DNA of 64,000 bases from Bacillus testis (GCF_001243895.1 NZ_LN851186.1:606048-670047), one strand, 5' to 3'; positions 1 to 9,849 are shown, counted from the stretch's first letter. A program made the numbers and translations. The notes: generated by a model not told the origin, from the sequence alone.

Positions 1-237
1 GGAATAGACCTACAGCTGGGATTGACTACACCCGATCCCGAAGAGGGCGTTCTAAAAAAAATCGCCATGAGTTTGGCTGAAGAAGCTTATGTGCTTGCTG
101 ATAAGAGCAAGTTTAATGAAACATTTTTTTCAAAAGTAGGAGAAGTGTCTGAGGCCATACTGATCACAAATAATTTGGATGAGGCGCTTCAAAAGAAAAT
201 TATGGAGAAAACGAAAGTGAAGGTTGTGACATCATGA
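1..237 (+). CDS. fruR: FruR, DeoR-family fructose operon repressor, C-terminal fragment
   Basis: Only the last 78 codons lie in the window; the reading frame is open from base 1, so the apparent TTG start at 22 is internal. The stretch reads GIDLQLGLTTPDPEEG, the sugar-phosphate-sensing domain signature of DeoR-family repressors, followed by the conserved VLADKSKF segment near the C-terminus. The stop codon overlaps the fruK start (ATGA), which implies translational coupling. By family knowledge it represses the fru operon until fructose 1-phosphate accumulates. Function is inferred from the domain and from its position before fruK and fruA. Confidence 0.9.
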   Translation, partial: GIDLQLGLTTPDPEEGVLKKIAMSLAEEAYVLADKSKFNETFFSKVGEVSEAILITNNLDEALQKKIMEKTKVKVVTS

Positions 238-1145
238 TATACACGGTAACTCTTAATCCATCTATCGATTATATCGTTGAAGTGGATGATTTTAAATTGG
301 ATCACTTGAATCGGATGGACCGGGAAAGCAAATTTGCGGGCGGAAAAGGCATTAATGTATCCCGCGTGTTATCCCATACGGGAGTGAAATCTAAGGCGCT
401 AGGGTTCCTTGGCGGTTTTACAGGCGGATTCATACAGAATACACTGCAGGCTGAAGGGATTGAAACGGATTTTGTCCAGGTTGCTGAAGATACGAGGATT
501 AATATAAAGCTGAAGACAGGCGAGGAAACCGAGATCAACGGTTTGGGGCCTGCTTTGTCAGATGAGAATATAGAAGAACTATTGCAAAAGCTTGAGGAAC
601 TTCAAGAAGGGGATATTCTGGTTCTTGCAGGAAGTATTCCACCATCCTTGACTAAGACTTTTTACTGTGATCTTACAAAGAAATTCAGCGAGCGCGGAGT
701 AAAGGTTGTTGTGGATGCCGGCGGTGAGATTCTTGCAGAAGTGCTGAAAGAGCGTCCTTTCCTTGTTAAACCGAATCATCATGAGTTAAGTGAGTTATTC
801 GGTACGGATATTCGTACAGTCGAGGAAGTTATCCCTTATGGCCGAAAAGTTGTTGAAATGGGAGCTCAGAATGTGATTGTTTCCATGGCTGGAGATGGCG
901 CATTGCTTTTCACAGGCGGCGAGGTTTACAGTGCGACGATCCCAAAAGGAAAAGTCATTAATTCCGTGGGTGCCGGAGATTCGCTGGTAGCCGGTTTTAT
1001 CGGAACCTATTCACAGAGCCAGGACTTTGTGAAGGCTTTTCAGGTAGCCGTAGCAACCGGTAGTGCAACTGCTTTCAGCCAGGACTTGGCCACTAAAGAA
1101 AAGATCGATTCTTTGATGGACCAGGTTCTCATCCAAAAATTATAA
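234..1145 (+). CDS. fruK: 1-phosphofructokinase
   Basis: A 303-residue PfkB-family sugar kinase that phosphorylates fructose 1-phosphate to fructose 1,6-bisphosphate with ATP. The N-terminus MIYTVTLNPSIDYIVEV is characteristic of the 1-phosphofructokinase/tagatose kinase branch. The substrate-binding GGKGINVSRVL motif sits near residue 37 and the C-terminal PfkB signature NSVGAGDSLVAGF near residue 243 carries the catalytic Asp. Length is normal. It overlaps fruR by 4 bp and precedes the fructose PTS gene, giving the standard fruR-fruK-fruA operon that feeds imported fructose into glycolysis. Confidence 0.97.
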   Translation: MIYTVTLNPSIDYIVEVDDFKLDHLNRMDRESKFAGGKGINVSRVLSHTGVKSKALGFLGGFTGGFIQNTLQAEGIETDFVQVAEDTRINIKLKTGEETEINGLGPALSDENIEELLQKLEELQEGDILVLAGSIPPSLTKTFYCDLTKKFSERGVKVVVDAGGEILAEVLKERPFLVKPNHHELSELFGTDIRTVEEVIPYGRKVVEMGAQNVIVSMAGDGALLFTGGEVYSATIPKGKVINSVGAGDSLVAGFIGTYSQSQDFVKAFQVAVATGSATAFSQDLATKEKIDSLMDQVLIQKL

Positions 1146-1169
1146 TAAAGGTGGTATTGATCATACATC

Positions 1170-3032
1170 ATGAAGATAACTGATTTGTTGAAAAAAGATA
1201 CCGTAATCATTGATCTTGCTGCTAAAACAAAAGCAGCAGCGATTGATGAAATGACAACTAAGTTAAATGAAGCAGGCCGTTTAAACAGCCTAGAAGGATA
1301 TAAAGAAGCAATCCTGACGCGTGAGGCACAGAGCACGACAGGAATAGGGGAAGGCATTGCCATTCCACATGCTAAGACAGATGCTGTAAAGACTCCAGCC
1401 ATCTTATTCGCTAAATCTGTGGACGGCGTCGACTACGAATCTTTAGATGGACAGCCGGCTCATTTATTATTTATGATTGCTGCAAGCGCAGGAGCGAACG
1501 ATGAACATCTTGAAACATTGTCCCGCCTTTCATCTTTGTTGATGGATGCGGCTTTCCGCCAAGAACTGTTGAATGCTAAGACACCGGATGAGGTGATTAG
1601 CATCATCGATAAAAAGGAAAAATTAGAAGACGGCGAAGAAGAAACAGTAAGTACGGATTCTGCTGATGATACATTAGTCCTTGCTGTAACGGCATGTCCG
1701 ACAGGGATCGCCCATACCTACATGGCGGCAGATGCGCTAAAGGCAAAGGCGAAAGAGCGCGGCATTGCTTTTAAGGTGGAGACAAACGGATCTACGGGCG
1801 TCAAAGGAAAACTAACAGCTGAAGAAATTGAAAAGGCAACGGCAATTATTGTTGCTGCTGATAAGAAAGTAGAAATGGACCGTTTTGCAGGCAAACACGT
1901 GATTGAAGTACCGGTTGCTGCCGGTATCCGTAAGACGGATGAATTGCTTGACCGCGCGGTGAATCAGGATGCTCCTATCTACCGAGCAAGCGGTGACAGC
2001 AAATCAACTGGGGAGTCTGCTGATAAAGAAAATAAATCTTACTTCTATAAGCCAATCATGAATGGTGTATCCAATATGCTTCCGTTCGTTGTCGGCGGCG
2101 GTTTATTGATTGCGCTTTCCTTCTTGTTCGGAGGGATCCATGCAGAAGGAACATTCGCTGAAGCATTGAACACAATTGGTTCCGGCAACGCATTCGCTTT
2201 ATTGGTTCCTGTTTTAGCTGGTTTCATCGCAATGGCGATTGGTGACCGTCCAGCATTTGCACCTGGTATGGTCGGCGGTTTCTTGGCGGCAACAGGGGGT
2301 GCTGGATTCCTTGGCGGATTGATCGCTGGTTTCCTTGCAGGTTATGTAGCATTAGGATTGAAGAAACTATTTGCGAAACTTCCACAGTCACTAGAAGGCA
2401 TTAAGCCAGTATTGCTTTACCCATTCTTTGGTATGTTGATTGTTGGCCTGATTATGTTCTTTGTGGTCAATACGCCGGTCAAATTTATCATGGATGCTCT
2501 AACTGATTGGTTAGGCGGCATGACAGGCACAAACGCCGTATTGCTTGGTATTATCCTTGGCGGTATGATGGCAATCGATATGGGTGGCCCAATCAATAAA
2601 GCGGCCTTTACATTTGGTATTGCGATGATCGATGCAGGAAATTATGCTCCGCAAGCTGCTGTCATGATTGGTGGTATGGTTCCGCCGCTTGGCTTAGCGA
2701 TTGCGACTACGATCTTCCGCAACAAATTTACACAAGCAGAAAAAGATGCTGGTAAGACAAATTATGTCATGGGTCTTTCTTTCATTACAGAGGGAGCTAT
2801 CCCGTTTGCAGCTTCAGACCCACTCCGCGTAATCGTAAGTTCTGTTGTAGGTGCTGCTATCGCAGGCGGACTTGCCCTATTCTTTGGTTGTACATTACAG
2901 GCACCTCATGGCGGAATCTTCGTGATCTGGGCTGTGAAAAATCCATTGATGTATTTCATTTCACTTGTCATTGGTGCTTTTGTCACTGCACTAATGGTAG
3001 GTTTCTGGAAAAAACCAGTGGATGAGAAATAA
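1170..3032 (+). CDS. fruA: PTS fructose transporter, fused EIIABC
   Basis: A 620-residue membrane permease that imports fructose and phosphorylates it to fructose 1-phosphate using phosphate from HPr. Domain order: EIIA at about 1-150, with the phosphorylatable His in GIAIPHAKTD; EIIB at about 168-265, with the Cys in VTACPTGIAHTYM; then a hydrophobic EIIC domain from about 290 to the end. The fructose-type EIIB loop CPTGIAHT supports the specificity. The nearest Shine-Dalgarno-like stretch (AAAGGTGG, 1147-1154) is about 15 bases from the ATG, a longer gap than usual. It is the last gene of the operon; a terminator follows. Confidence 0.96.
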   Translation: MKITDLLKKDTVIIDLAAKTKAAAIDEMTTKLNEAGRLNSLEGYKEAILTREAQSTTGIGEGIAIPHAKTDAVKTPAILFAKSVDGVDYESLDGQPAHLLFMIAASAGANDEHLETLSRLSSLLMDAAFRQELLNAKTPDEVISIIDKKEKLEDGEEETVSTDSADDTLVLAVTACPTGIAHTYMAADALKAKAKERGIAFKVETNGSTGVKGKLTAEEIEKATAIIVAADKKVEMDRFAGKHVIEVPVAAGIRKTDELLDRAVNQDAPIYRASGDSKSTGESADKENKSYFYKPIMNGVSNMLPFVVGGGLLIALSFLFGGIHAEGTFAEALNTIGSGNAFALLVPVLAGFIAMAIGDRPAFAPGMVGGFLAATGGAGFLGGLIAGFLAGYVALGLKKLFAKLPQSLEGIKPVLLYPFFGMLIVGLIMFFVVNTPVKFIMDALTDWLGGMTGTNAVLLGIILGGMMAIDMGGPINKAAFTFGIAMIDAGNYAPQAAVMIGGMVPPLGLAIATTIFRNKFTQAEKDAGKTNYVMGLSFITEGAIPFAASDPLRVIVSSVVGAAIAGGLALFFGCTLQAPHGGIFVIWAVKNPLMYFISLVIGAFVTALMVGFWKKPVDEK

Positions 3033-3043
3033 AAAACAATCAT

Positions 3044-3075
3044 CCCTCCACATATTATTCATGTGGAGGGTTTTT
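3044..3075 (+). terminator. Rho-independent terminator of the fru operon
   Basis: A perfect 10-bp stem (CCCTCCACAT with ATGTGGAGGG), a 7-base loop and a run of five T directly downstream of the fruA stop codon. Confidence 0.9.
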
Positions 3076-3249
3076 GCTGTTTATCGTGGAGAAAAATGAA
3101 TAAATCGTGAAGAATCAGCAACCAAAATCGCAGAATGGTACTTTAGACCTAATCACCAATTGACTCTAAATCATAATTTTGATACGTTGTAAGTAGGTAT
3201 TAAATGCACCCTTTAACAAATGTTGAAGGGAATTTTTTTTCATATATTT

Positions 3250-3296
3250 TACTATATGTAGGTAATTTGATGGTTATATAATCAATATATGGTGTT
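3250..3296 (+). promoter_or_regulatory. Candidate tandem NrdR boxes upstream of nrdD
   Basis: Two similar AT-rich elements, ACTATATGTAG (3251-3261) and CAATATATGGTG (3283-3294), lie just upstream of nrdD with their ATATG cores 33 bp apart. NrdR typically binds two boxes about three helical turns apart before ribonucleotide reductase genes. The match to the NrdR consensus is partial, so this is inference. The rest of 3076-3311 shows a weak hairpin with a T run (near 3210-3240) and no gene. Confidence 0.35.
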
Positions 3297-3311
3297 GGGG
3301 GCTGAGGAATT

Positions 3312-5669
3312 ATGATTACGGAAGTATGCAAGCGTGATGGCAGAATCATCTCATTCAATCCAGAAAAGATCACTCTGGCGATTTATAAAGCGGCCCAGCA
3401 GGTGGCAAAAAAGGAAGGGAAGGCAGCGGATTATCGCCTTTCGGAAGAATTGATGAATCATGTAGTGACGCTACTGGAAGAACGTTATGAAGGCCGTATT
3501 CCGACGGTAGAGGAAATACAGGATGCGGTTGTTAAAGTGCTTGTTGAGCATGGGCATGCCAAAACAAGTGAACAATATATCCTTTACCGGGCTGAACGGA
3601 GCCGAATCCGCGATTCTAAAAGCCGGTTGATGAATGCGATTCAGGAAATTACATTCAATGATGCGGAAAAAGCCGATATTAAACGGGAAAATGCAAATAT
3701 TGACGGCAATACGGCAATGGGAACCATGTTGCAGTATGGAAGTACTGTATCGAAGGAATTCTGCAAAAATAAGGTCATTAAGCCTTCCCATGCCGCTGCC
3801 CATGATGAAGGGGAAATTCATATTCACGACATGGATTTTCTGAACATGGGTACATTGACATGCTGCCAAATCGATCTGATCAAATTATTTAAAGGCGGTT
3901 TTTCGACAGGCCATGGTTTTTTAAGAGAGCCAAATGATATAAGCAGCTATGCAGCATTAGCGGCAATCGCCATACAAAGCAATCAAAACGACCAGCATGG
4001 CGGCCAAAGCATTCCTTATTTCGATTATGGTCTGGCAGAGGGCGTGAGAAAGACTTTCAAGAAGATGTATACCAGCCACTTAATGAAAGCAATCAAATTG
4101 TTCAAGGATCTAAAAGATGAACAGGTGGAAATCATTAAAGAAGTGATACTGATTTCGGAGAACAACACACATTGCCGCTTAGCAATGACGATGGATGACT
4201 CTTATAAAAAAGCTGAAAAAGAGCTTCTAATGAAAGTTTTCCACATAGACGCCGAAATGGCTGATAAAATTCAGGATTTTGCTTTCCGAGAGGCGTATCA
4301 AGAAACGAATCGAAAATCGTACCAGGCTATGGAGGCATTTATCCATAATTTGAATACGATGCATTCCCGGGCAGGCGCCCAGGTACCATTCAGTTCCGTC
4401 AATTTTGGTACGGATACTTCTCCAGAGGGAAGAATGGTTACAGAGAACTTGCTGCTAGCATTGGAAGCTGGTTTGGGAAATGGAGAAACGCCAATCTTTC
4501 CTATACTGATTTTTAAAGTGAAGGAAGGGGTTAACTTAAACCCGGGCGATCCAAATTATGATCTATTCAAATTGGCTTGCCGAGTATCAGCAAAACGCCT
4601 GTTTCCAAATTTCAGTTTCCTGGATGCCCCATTCAATGCCCAATATTATGTAGAAGGAAAACCAGAAACAGAAGCTACGTATATGGGCTGCCGCACGCGT
4701 GTGCTTGGAAATGTATGCGGCGAGAATATTGTCAGCGGCAGGGGAAATGTATCCTTTACATCTATTAATCTTCCGCGTCTCGGCATTAAACACGGCATGG
4801 TTTTTAGTGATTCCACTGATTTATCCGGCTTTTATGCTGAATTGGATGAGAAAATCGATTTAGTCATTGAGCAATTACTGGAACGGATGGCTGTACAGGG
4901 AAGCAAACGCGTTAAGAATTTTCCGTTCTTAATGGGCCAGCATGTTTGGCATGGGGCCGAAGATTTAGGATGGGAAGATACTCTGGAAGAGGTCATTAAA
5001 CAAGGTACATTGACGATTGGTTTTATCGGCTTGGCCGAATGCTTGGTGGCGCTGACAGGGAGACACCATGGCGAGAGCGATGAATCACAGGAACTGGGCC
5101 TGGAGATCATTGGACATATGCGAAAGCGCATGGATGAGGCATCTGAGAAGTATGGCTTGAACTTCTCGCTGATCGCCACGCCTGCTGAAGGATTGGCGGG
5201 AAGATTCACAGCCATCGACCGCAAAAAATACGGTTCAATTGCCGGGATCACAGATAAAGAGTATTATACAAATTCTTTCCATGTACCTGTGTATTATAAA
5301 ATCAACGCTTTCGACAAGATTAAGAAAGAGGCCCCTTATCACGAACTGACGAACGCTGGGCATATCACCTATATCGAATTGGATGGGGATCCTTCTCAAA
5401 ACCTCGAAGCCTTTGAATGCATTATCCATGCCATGAAGGATGCAGGAATCGGTTACGGCAGCATCAACCATCCTGTAGACCGCGATCCTGTCTGTGGATT
5501 TACGGGTGTCATTGATGGGGATGTATGCCCGTCCTGCGGAAGAAAAGAAACGGAGAAAGGTGTCGGTTTTGAGCGAATTCGTCGGATAACCGGATACTTG
5601 GTAGGCACTGTAGACCGCTTCAATGATGCCAAGAAAGCGGAAGTGTATGACAGGGTCAAGCATATGTAG
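3312..5669 (+). CDS. nrdD: Anaerobic (class III) ribonucleoside-triphosphate reductase
   Basis: A 785-residue glycyl-radical enzyme that reduces ribonucleoside triphosphates to deoxy forms in the absence of oxygen. An ATP-cone allosteric domain occupies about residues 1-95 (VCKRDGRIISFNPEKI). The C-terminus carries a four-cysteine zinc site (CGFTG, then CPSCG) and the glycyl-radical segment RRITGYLVGTVDRFN. Length fits the family. The activating enzyme nrdG follows 22 bp downstream. A class III enzyme next to the purine operon supplies dNTPs during oxygen limitation; it is absent from this position in B. subtilis. An NrdR-like box pair lies upstream. Confidence 0.95.
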   Translation: MITEVCKRDGRIISFNPEKITLAIYKAAQQVAKKEGKAADYRLSEELMNHVVTLLEERYEGRIPTVEEIQDAVVKVLVEHGHAKTSEQYILYRAERSRIRDSKSRLMNAIQEITFNDAEKADIKRENANIDGNTAMGTMLQYGSTVSKEFCKNKVIKPSHAAAHDEGEIHIHDMDFLNMGTLTCCQIDLIKLFKGGFSTGHGFLREPNDISSYAALAAIAIQSNQNDQHGGQSIPYFDYGLAEGVRKTFKKMYTSHLMKAIKLFKDLKDEQVEIIKEVILISENNTHCRLAMTMDDSYKKAEKELLMKVFHIDAEMADKIQDFAFREAYQETNRKSYQAMEAFIHNLNTMHSRAGAQVPFSSVNFGTDTSPEGRMVTENLLLALEAGLGNGETPIFPILIFKVKEGVNLNPGDPNYDLFKLACRVSAKRLFPNFSFLDAPFNAQYYVEGKPETEATYMGCRTRVLGNVCGENIVSGRGNVSFTSINLPRLGIKHGMVFSDSTDLSGFYAELDEKIDLVIEQLLERMAVQGSKRVKNFPFLMGQHVWHGAEDLGWEDTLEEVIKQGTLTIGFIGLAECLVALTGRHHGESDESQELGLEIIGHMRKRMDEASEKYGLNFSLIATPAEGLAGRFTAIDRKKYGSIAGITDKEYYTNSFHVPVYYKINAFDKIKKEAPYHELTNAGHITYIELDGDPSQNLEAFECIIHAMKDAGIGYGSINHPVDRDPVCGFTGVIDGDVCPSCGRKETEKGVGFERIRRITGYLVGTVDRFNDAKKAEVYDRVKHM

Positions 5670-5691
5670 CATTCGGAAGGAGAGAAAATCC

Positions 5692-6210
5692 ATGAAAATA
5701 AGGGTGGCGGCTCCTTTGCAATTCGACAGCATTGTAGATGGTCCTGGCCTGCGAATGGTTCTTTGGACACAAGGCTGTATCCATCGATGCCCGGGTTGCC
5801 ATAATCCGCAAACGCATGATCTTTGCGGAGGAAGCGATATCGAATGCGCAGAGATTATCGAGAAAATGAAACAGTCGAATCTGCAGAGAGGCATCACTTT
5901 TTCCGGAGGAGATCCTTTATTGCAGCCGGCTGGCCTTTTGCCGATCGCAAAGGCTGCTAAGGAAATGGGCTTTGATGTTTGGGCGTATACCGGCTTTGTA
6001 TGGGAAATGCTCATGGATACAAAACATGTCAATTATCAAGAAATCCAAGCGCTATTGCCCTATATCGATGTGTTGGTAGACGGAAGGTTTATTGAACGGA
6101 AAAAGAGAGCCGGTCTGCGCTTCCGTGGTTCATCTAATCAGCGCATCATCGATGTGCCATCTTCCTTGAAGAAAGGACAAGTCGTTTTGGCTGAAGAATA
6201 TATGCATTGA
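5692..6210 (+). CDS. nrdG: Anaerobic ribonucleotide reductase activating protein
   Basis: A 172-residue radical SAM protein that generates the glycyl radical on NrdD. The Cx3Cx2C cluster motif GCIHRCPGCHNP lies near residues 30-41 and is followed by FSGGDPLLQP, the SAM-binding GGE-like segment. I chose the ATG at 5692 because it follows the site GGAAGGAGAG and gives the usual N-terminus; a longer in-frame extension back to 5623 would run inside nrdD. It forms an operon with nrdD and ends at a terminator. Confidence 0.95.
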   Translation: MKIRVAAPLQFDSIVDGPGLRMVLWTQGCIHRCPGCHNPQTHDLCGGSDIECAEIIEKMKQSNLQRGITFSGGDPLLQPAGLLPIAKAAKEMGFDVWAYTGFVWEMLMDTKHVNYQEIQALLPYIDVLVDGRFIERKKRAGLRFRGSSNQRIIDVPSSLKKGQVVLAEEYMH

Positions 6211-6216
6211 AAAAAG

Positions 6217-6250
6217 AAACCACACTTTCCAAATCGGAGTGTGGTTTTTT
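6217..6250 (+). terminator. Rho-independent terminator after nrdG
   Basis: Stem ACCACACT / AGTGTGGT followed by a run of T, starting 7 bp after the nrdG stop. Confidence 0.88.
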
Positions 6251-6365
6251 ACTTTGCCTGTTGCTCCACTTGTCTAATGGGGAGAATTTCGTTACACTTA
6301 CTGCCATATACTATGAAAGAAAACGGGATTCATAGTGAGATGGAAAAGAAGGAGCAGTGTCTTTC

Positions 6366-6560
6366 ATGGCAGCTAAAAAGAAATTTGAAGTAGAAGAAAA
6401 TGAAACGATTGATATGTGCCTGGACCGGATTAAGAAAGAAGGCTATATGCCGGTACGGCGGATGGAAAAACCAGTATTCAGAGAAGTGAAGATAGATGGA
6501 AAGGTAAACTACGAGCCTGTAGCCCAGAAAATTGTGTTTGAAGCAGTGAAAGTTCTCTAA
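6366..6560 (+). CDS. yebG: NETI motif protein (YebG family)
   Basis: A 64-residue soluble, charged protein with the family-defining ENETI motif at about residues 11-15 and the conserved CLDRIKKEGYMPVRRMEKP segment. Its function is unknown; in B. subtilis the homologue yebG also sits immediately before purE. I chose the ATG at 6366 because AAGGAG (6348-6353) is well spaced from it; the upstream GTG at 6357 is too close to that site. The last bases and stop codon overlap the first PurBox of the pur operon. Confidence 0.88.
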   Translation: MAAKKKFEVEENETIDMCLDRIKKEGYMPVRRMEKPVFREVKIDGKVNYEPVAQKIVFEAVKVL

Positions 6561-6602
6561 AAACGAACATTTTATTATTTTCAAAACTTAATGTTCGATT
6601 GT
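6559..6602 (+). promoter_or_regulatory. Paired PurR-binding PurBoxes
   Basis: Two inverted 13-mers, AAAAACGAACATT (6559-6571) and AATGTTCGATTGT (6590-6602), each fit the Bacillus PurBox AWWWCCGAACWWT with one or two mismatches, and they are separated by 18 bp. In B. subtilis PurR binds two such convergent boxes and represses pur transcription when PRPP is low. The pair lies just upstream of the -35 element. Confidence 0.82.
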
Positions 6603-6605
6603 AGG

Positions 6606-6634
6606 TTGACAATAAATACAATTCGTTGATAAGA
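6606..6634 (+). promoter_or_regulatory. pur operon promoter (predicted)
   Basis: A perfect -35 TTGACA at 6606-6611 is followed after 16-17 bp by a weak -10 (GATAAG/ATAAGA). It stands right after the PurBoxes and about 20 bp before the riboswitch aptamer, as expected for a sigma-A pur promoter. Confidence 0.6.
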
Positions 6635-6653
6635 TGTATCTATATTAAATGTG

Positions 6654-6841
6654 TCTCTCATATAATCTTGGGGATATGGCCCATAAGTTTCTACCCGATC
6701 GCCGTAAATGATCGGACTATGAGAGAAAGTACATACTATAAGGGTGAAGTATCTATCTTTCCAAAAGTTTGGAAGGATACTGGATGAACATATTCCCGGA
6801 TAGTTTACTTTCTCTTGCAGAAGTAGACTATCCGGTTTTTT
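6654..6841 (+). ncRNA. Purine (guanine-type) riboswitch with terminator
   Basis: The aptamer at 6654-6726 has P1 arms TCTCTCATA / TATGAGAGA and the characteristic ATATGGCCCATAAGTTTCTA and CCGTAAATGATCGGACTATG cores. The junction pyrimidine is C (GGACTATG), which marks guanine/hypoxanthine rather than adenine specificity. The expression platform is a strong terminator at 6796-6841 (CCGGATAG...CTATCCGG plus T run). Guanine binding should favour termination before purE, adding an off-switch to PurR control. Confidence 0.95.
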
Positions 6842-6914
6842 ATGGTTAAGCCATATTGCTTTATATGGGAGAATGCCGAACAAGAGAAAAGAGACTGCGA
6901 TGGAGGGGATATAG

Positions 6915-7406
6915 TTGCCAAAGCCTATTGTTGGAGTGATCATGGGAAGCATTTCAGACTGGGATACGATGCAGCACGCATGCGAGGTGCTTGAAAAACT
7001 GGAAATTCCGTACGAGAAAAAAGTGGTTTCTGCCCACCGGACTCCTGACCTTATGATGGAATACGGAGAAACGGCGAGGGAAACCGGGTTGAAGGTCATT
7101 ATCGCCGGGGCAGGAGGAGCGGCTCACTTACCGGGAATGGTAGCGGCGAAGACGACTCTGCCAGTAATCGGAGTACCTGTTCAGACCAAGGCTCTCAATG
7201 GGATAGATTCCCTCTTATCCATTGTGCAAATGCCGGGCGGGGTGCCGGTTGCGACGGTTGCCATTGGCTGCTCAGGGGCGATCAATGCCGGCTTGCTTGC
7301 TGCCCAGATTTTATCGACTAATAATCCTGAATTGGCGTTGAAACTGGAAGACATGCGGAATGAAACGGAAAAGAAGGTGCATGAGAGCAGTGGACAGCTT
7401 ACATAA
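6915..7406 (+). CDS. purE: N5-carboxyaminoimidazole ribonucleotide mutase
   Basis: A 163-residue class I PurE that converts N5-CAIR to CAIR in de novo purine synthesis. Conserved motifs are GSISDWDTM near the N-terminus, SAHRTPDLM, and GGAAHLPGM in the substrate pocket. Translation starts at TTG: the strong site TGGAGGGGAT precedes it, and the nearby ATG at 6900 runs into a stop after four codons. A TTG start may hold expression down. First gene of the pur operon, overlapping purK, its N5-CAIR-producing partner. Confidence 0.96.
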   Translation: MPKPIVGVIMGSISDWDTMQHACEVLEKLEIPYEKKVVSAHRTPDLMMEYGETARETGLKVIIAGAGGAAHLPGMVAAKTTLPVIGVPVQTKALNGIDSLLSIVQMPGGVPVATVAIGCSGAINAGLLAAQILSTNNPELALKLEDMRNETEKKVHESSGQLT

Positions 7407-8559
7407 AGCCATTTTACCTGGACAGACAATCGGAATCATTGGCGGAGGGCAGCTTGGCAGAATGCTGGCTCTGGCAGCTAAAAATGCTGGTTACAAAATC
7501 GCCGTTCTTGACCCAACGCCACAAAGCCCATGCGGCCAAATAGCGGATTATGAAATAACAGCCGGTTATAATGATATAGAGGCCCTTAAAAAGCTAGCGG
7601 AATACAGCGATGTCATCACATTCGAGTTTGAGAATATCAATGGGGAAGCGCTGGCCTGGTTGACGGAGCATGCCTATGTCCCTCAAGGGGCGCACTTACT
7701 TCGCATAAGCCAGAACCGCATAATTGAAAAACAGACAATCCGGGATGCTGGCGGGCAAGTGGCGCCATATGCAGTAGTAAAGGATCGCCATGGTCTTACG
7801 GATGCAGTTGCGGCCATAGGTTTTCCTTGCGTGTTAAAGACAGCCACTGGAGGATACGACGGGAAAGGACAATACGTACTGAAGGAAGAAAAAGATATTC
7901 CGTCAGCAGAGGCATTGCTGCAACATGGAGACTGCGTGTTGGAGGCCTGGGTTCCGTTCGACAAGGAAATCTCGGTGATTGTAGCCCGCAACGTATCGGG
8001 CCAAACAGCTGTGTTTCCAGTAGCTGAAAATATCCACTGTGACAATATCCTGCACCAAAGCATTGTGCCAGCGCGCATTTCACCGGAAACGGAAAAGCAG
8101 GCGGTAAAACAAGCGGTCGAAATAGCTGATTTCACAGGATTGGTCGGACTGCTTGCCGTTGAAATGTTCGTGACGCAAAATGGCCAGATTTATATAAATG
8201 AGCTGGCGCCGCGCCCACATAACTCCGGCCATTATACAATGGAGGCGTGTGAAACTTCGCAATTCGAACAACATATCAGAGCGGTATGCAATTGGAAATT
8301 GGGGAATACAGCGTTATTGAAGCCAGTGGTGATGGTCAACTTATTAGGCGAGCATCTAGGGCGTTTGATGGATCGGATTCCGGATCTTTCCGATTGGAAA
8401 ATCCATTTATACGGCAAGGCGGAAGCAAAGGAAAAAAGAAAAATGGGGCATGTTAACCTATTAAGGGAATCTATAGATGAGGCACTCAAGGAAGCTGACA
8501 GAAGCTTGATTTGGGAGAAGAGCCAGCATACAAATATCGGAGGTACTATACATGATTGA
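7381..8559 (+). CDS. purK: N5-carboxyaminoimidazole ribonucleotide synthetase
   Basis: An ATP-grasp enzyme of 392 residues that makes N5-CAIR from AIR, bicarbonate and ATP. The N-terminus has the nucleotide-fold motif [12 protein letters not shown], the middle [13 protein letters not shown], and the C-terminal half the metal-binding segment [15 protein letters not shown] prefer the ATG at 7381 over an in-frame ATG at 7360 because it leaves only a 26-bp overlap with purE. The stop overlaps the purB start by 8 bp. Confidence 0.95.
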   Translation: MRAVDSLHKAILPGQTIGIIGGGQLGRMLALAAKNAGYKIAVLDPTPQSPCGQIADYEITAGYNDIEALKKLAEYSDVITFEFENINGEALAWLTEHAYVPQGAHLLRISQNRIIEKQTIRDAGGQVAPYAVVKDRHGLTDAVAAIGFPCVLKTATGGYDGKGQYVLKEEKDIPSAEALLQHGDCVLEAWVPFDKEISVIVARNVSGQTAVFPVAENIHCDNILHQSIVPARISPETEKQAVKQAVEIADFTGLVGLLAVEMFVTQNGQIYINELAPRPHNSGHYTMEACETSQFEQHIRAVCNWKLGNTALLKPVVMVNLLGEHLGRLMDRIPDLSDWKIHLYGKAEAKEKRKMGHVNLLRESIDEALKEADRSLIWEKSQHTNIGGTIHD

Positions 8560-9844
8560 ACGTTATACACGACCAGAAATGGGCGCAATTTGGACAGAAG
8601 AAAACCGCTTTAAAGCATGGTTGGAAGTAGAAATTTTGGCATGTGAAGCTTGGGCGGAACTAGGGGTGATCCCTAAGGAGGATGTCCGGTTGCTTCGGCA
8701 AAATGCTTCTTTCGATGTTGAACGGATCAAAGAAATAGAGGCAGAAACCCGCCATGACGTCGTGGCATTCACGCGTGCTGTATCGGAAACACTGGGCGAA
8801 GAACGGAAATGGGTCCATTATGGTCTTACTTCCACAGACGTCGTTGACACAGCGCTTTCATATTTGCTTAAACAAGCGAATGACATCCTGCAGGCAGATA
8901 TTGAGCGATTTATCGATATTCTGAAGGCGAAAGCCCAGGAACATAAATATACCGTTATGATGGGCCGCACGCACGGTGTCCATGCCGAACCGACTACGTT
9001 TGGCCTAAAGATGGCATTATGGTATGAAGAAATGAAACGCAATCTTGAGCGTTTTAAAGCTGCCAGGGAAACGGTTGAATATGGAAAAATATCCGGCGCT
9101 GTAGGCACATACGCCAATATTGACCCATTTGTTGAAGGCTATGTATGCGAGAAGCTTGGGACGAAGCCAGCCCCGATTTCGACACAGACGCTGCAGCGGG
9201 ACCGCCATGCGCATTACATGAGCACCCTTGCCCTAATTGCCACCAGCATTGAGAAATTCGCGACTGAAATCCGCGGTTTGCAAAAAAGCGAAACCCGGGA
9301 AGTGGAGGAATTCTTTGCGAAGGGACAAAAGGGATCTTCAGCGATGCCACATAAGCGTAACCCGATCGGTTCTGAGAATATGACTGGATTGGCGCGCGTA
9401 ATCCGCGGTTACATGATGACCTCTTACGAAAACGTCTCGTTATGGCATGAAAGGGATATTTCTCACTCATCGGCAGAGCGCATCATCTTGCCAGATGCGA
9501 CAATTGCTTTAAATTATATGCTGAACCGCTTCGGCAATATCGTTAAAAACTTGACGGTCTTCCCGGAAAATATGAAGCGAAATATGGACCGTACTCTCGG
9601 CTTGATTTATTCACAGCGCGTCCTTCTGACTTTGATTGATAAAGGGCTGGCACGGGAAGAAGCCTACGATACCGTACAGCCAAAAGCGATGCAATCATGG
9701 GAAGAACAAGTACCTTTCCGGAAGCTGCTTGAAAGCGACGAAAAGATCACTCGTTTATTGTCGCCGGAGGAAATCGCCGATTGTTTCGACTATAACTATC
9801 ATTTAAAAAATGTTGACTTTATTTTTGAACGCTTAGGTTTATAA
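8552..9844 (+). CDS. purB: Adenylosuccinate lyase
   Basis: A 430-residue fumarase/aspartase-superfamily enzyme that cleaves SAICAR to AICAR and adenylosuccinate to AMP, releasing fumarate. It carries the superfamily signature [11 protein letters not shown] near residue 262 and the substrate segments [14 protein letters not shown] and TSTDVVDTA. Length matches B. subtilis PurB. The start is preceded by CGGAGGTACTATAC. It is separated from purC by an unusual 203-bp gap with hairpins. Confidence 0.97.
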   Translation: MIERYTRPEMGAIWTEENRFKAWLEVEILACEAWAELGVIPKEDVRLLRQNASFDVERIKEIEAETRHDVVAFTRAVSETLGEERKWVHYGLTSTDVVDTALSYLLKQANDILQADIERFIDILKAKAQEHKYTVMMGRTHGVHAEPTTFGLKMALWYEEMKRNLERFKAARETVEYGKISGAVGTYANIDPFVEGYVCEKLGTKPAPISTQTLQRDRHAHYMSTLALIATSIEKFATEIRGLQKSETREVEEFFAKGQKGSSAMPHKRNPIGSENMTGLARVIRGYMMTSYENVSLWHERDISHSSAERIILPDATIALNYMLNRFGNIVKNLTVFPENMKRNMDRTLGLIYSQRVLLTLIDKGLAREEAYDTVQPKAMQSWEEQVPFRKLLESDEKITRLLSPEEIADCFDYNYHLKNVDFIFERLGL

Positions 9845-9849
9845 AAGAA

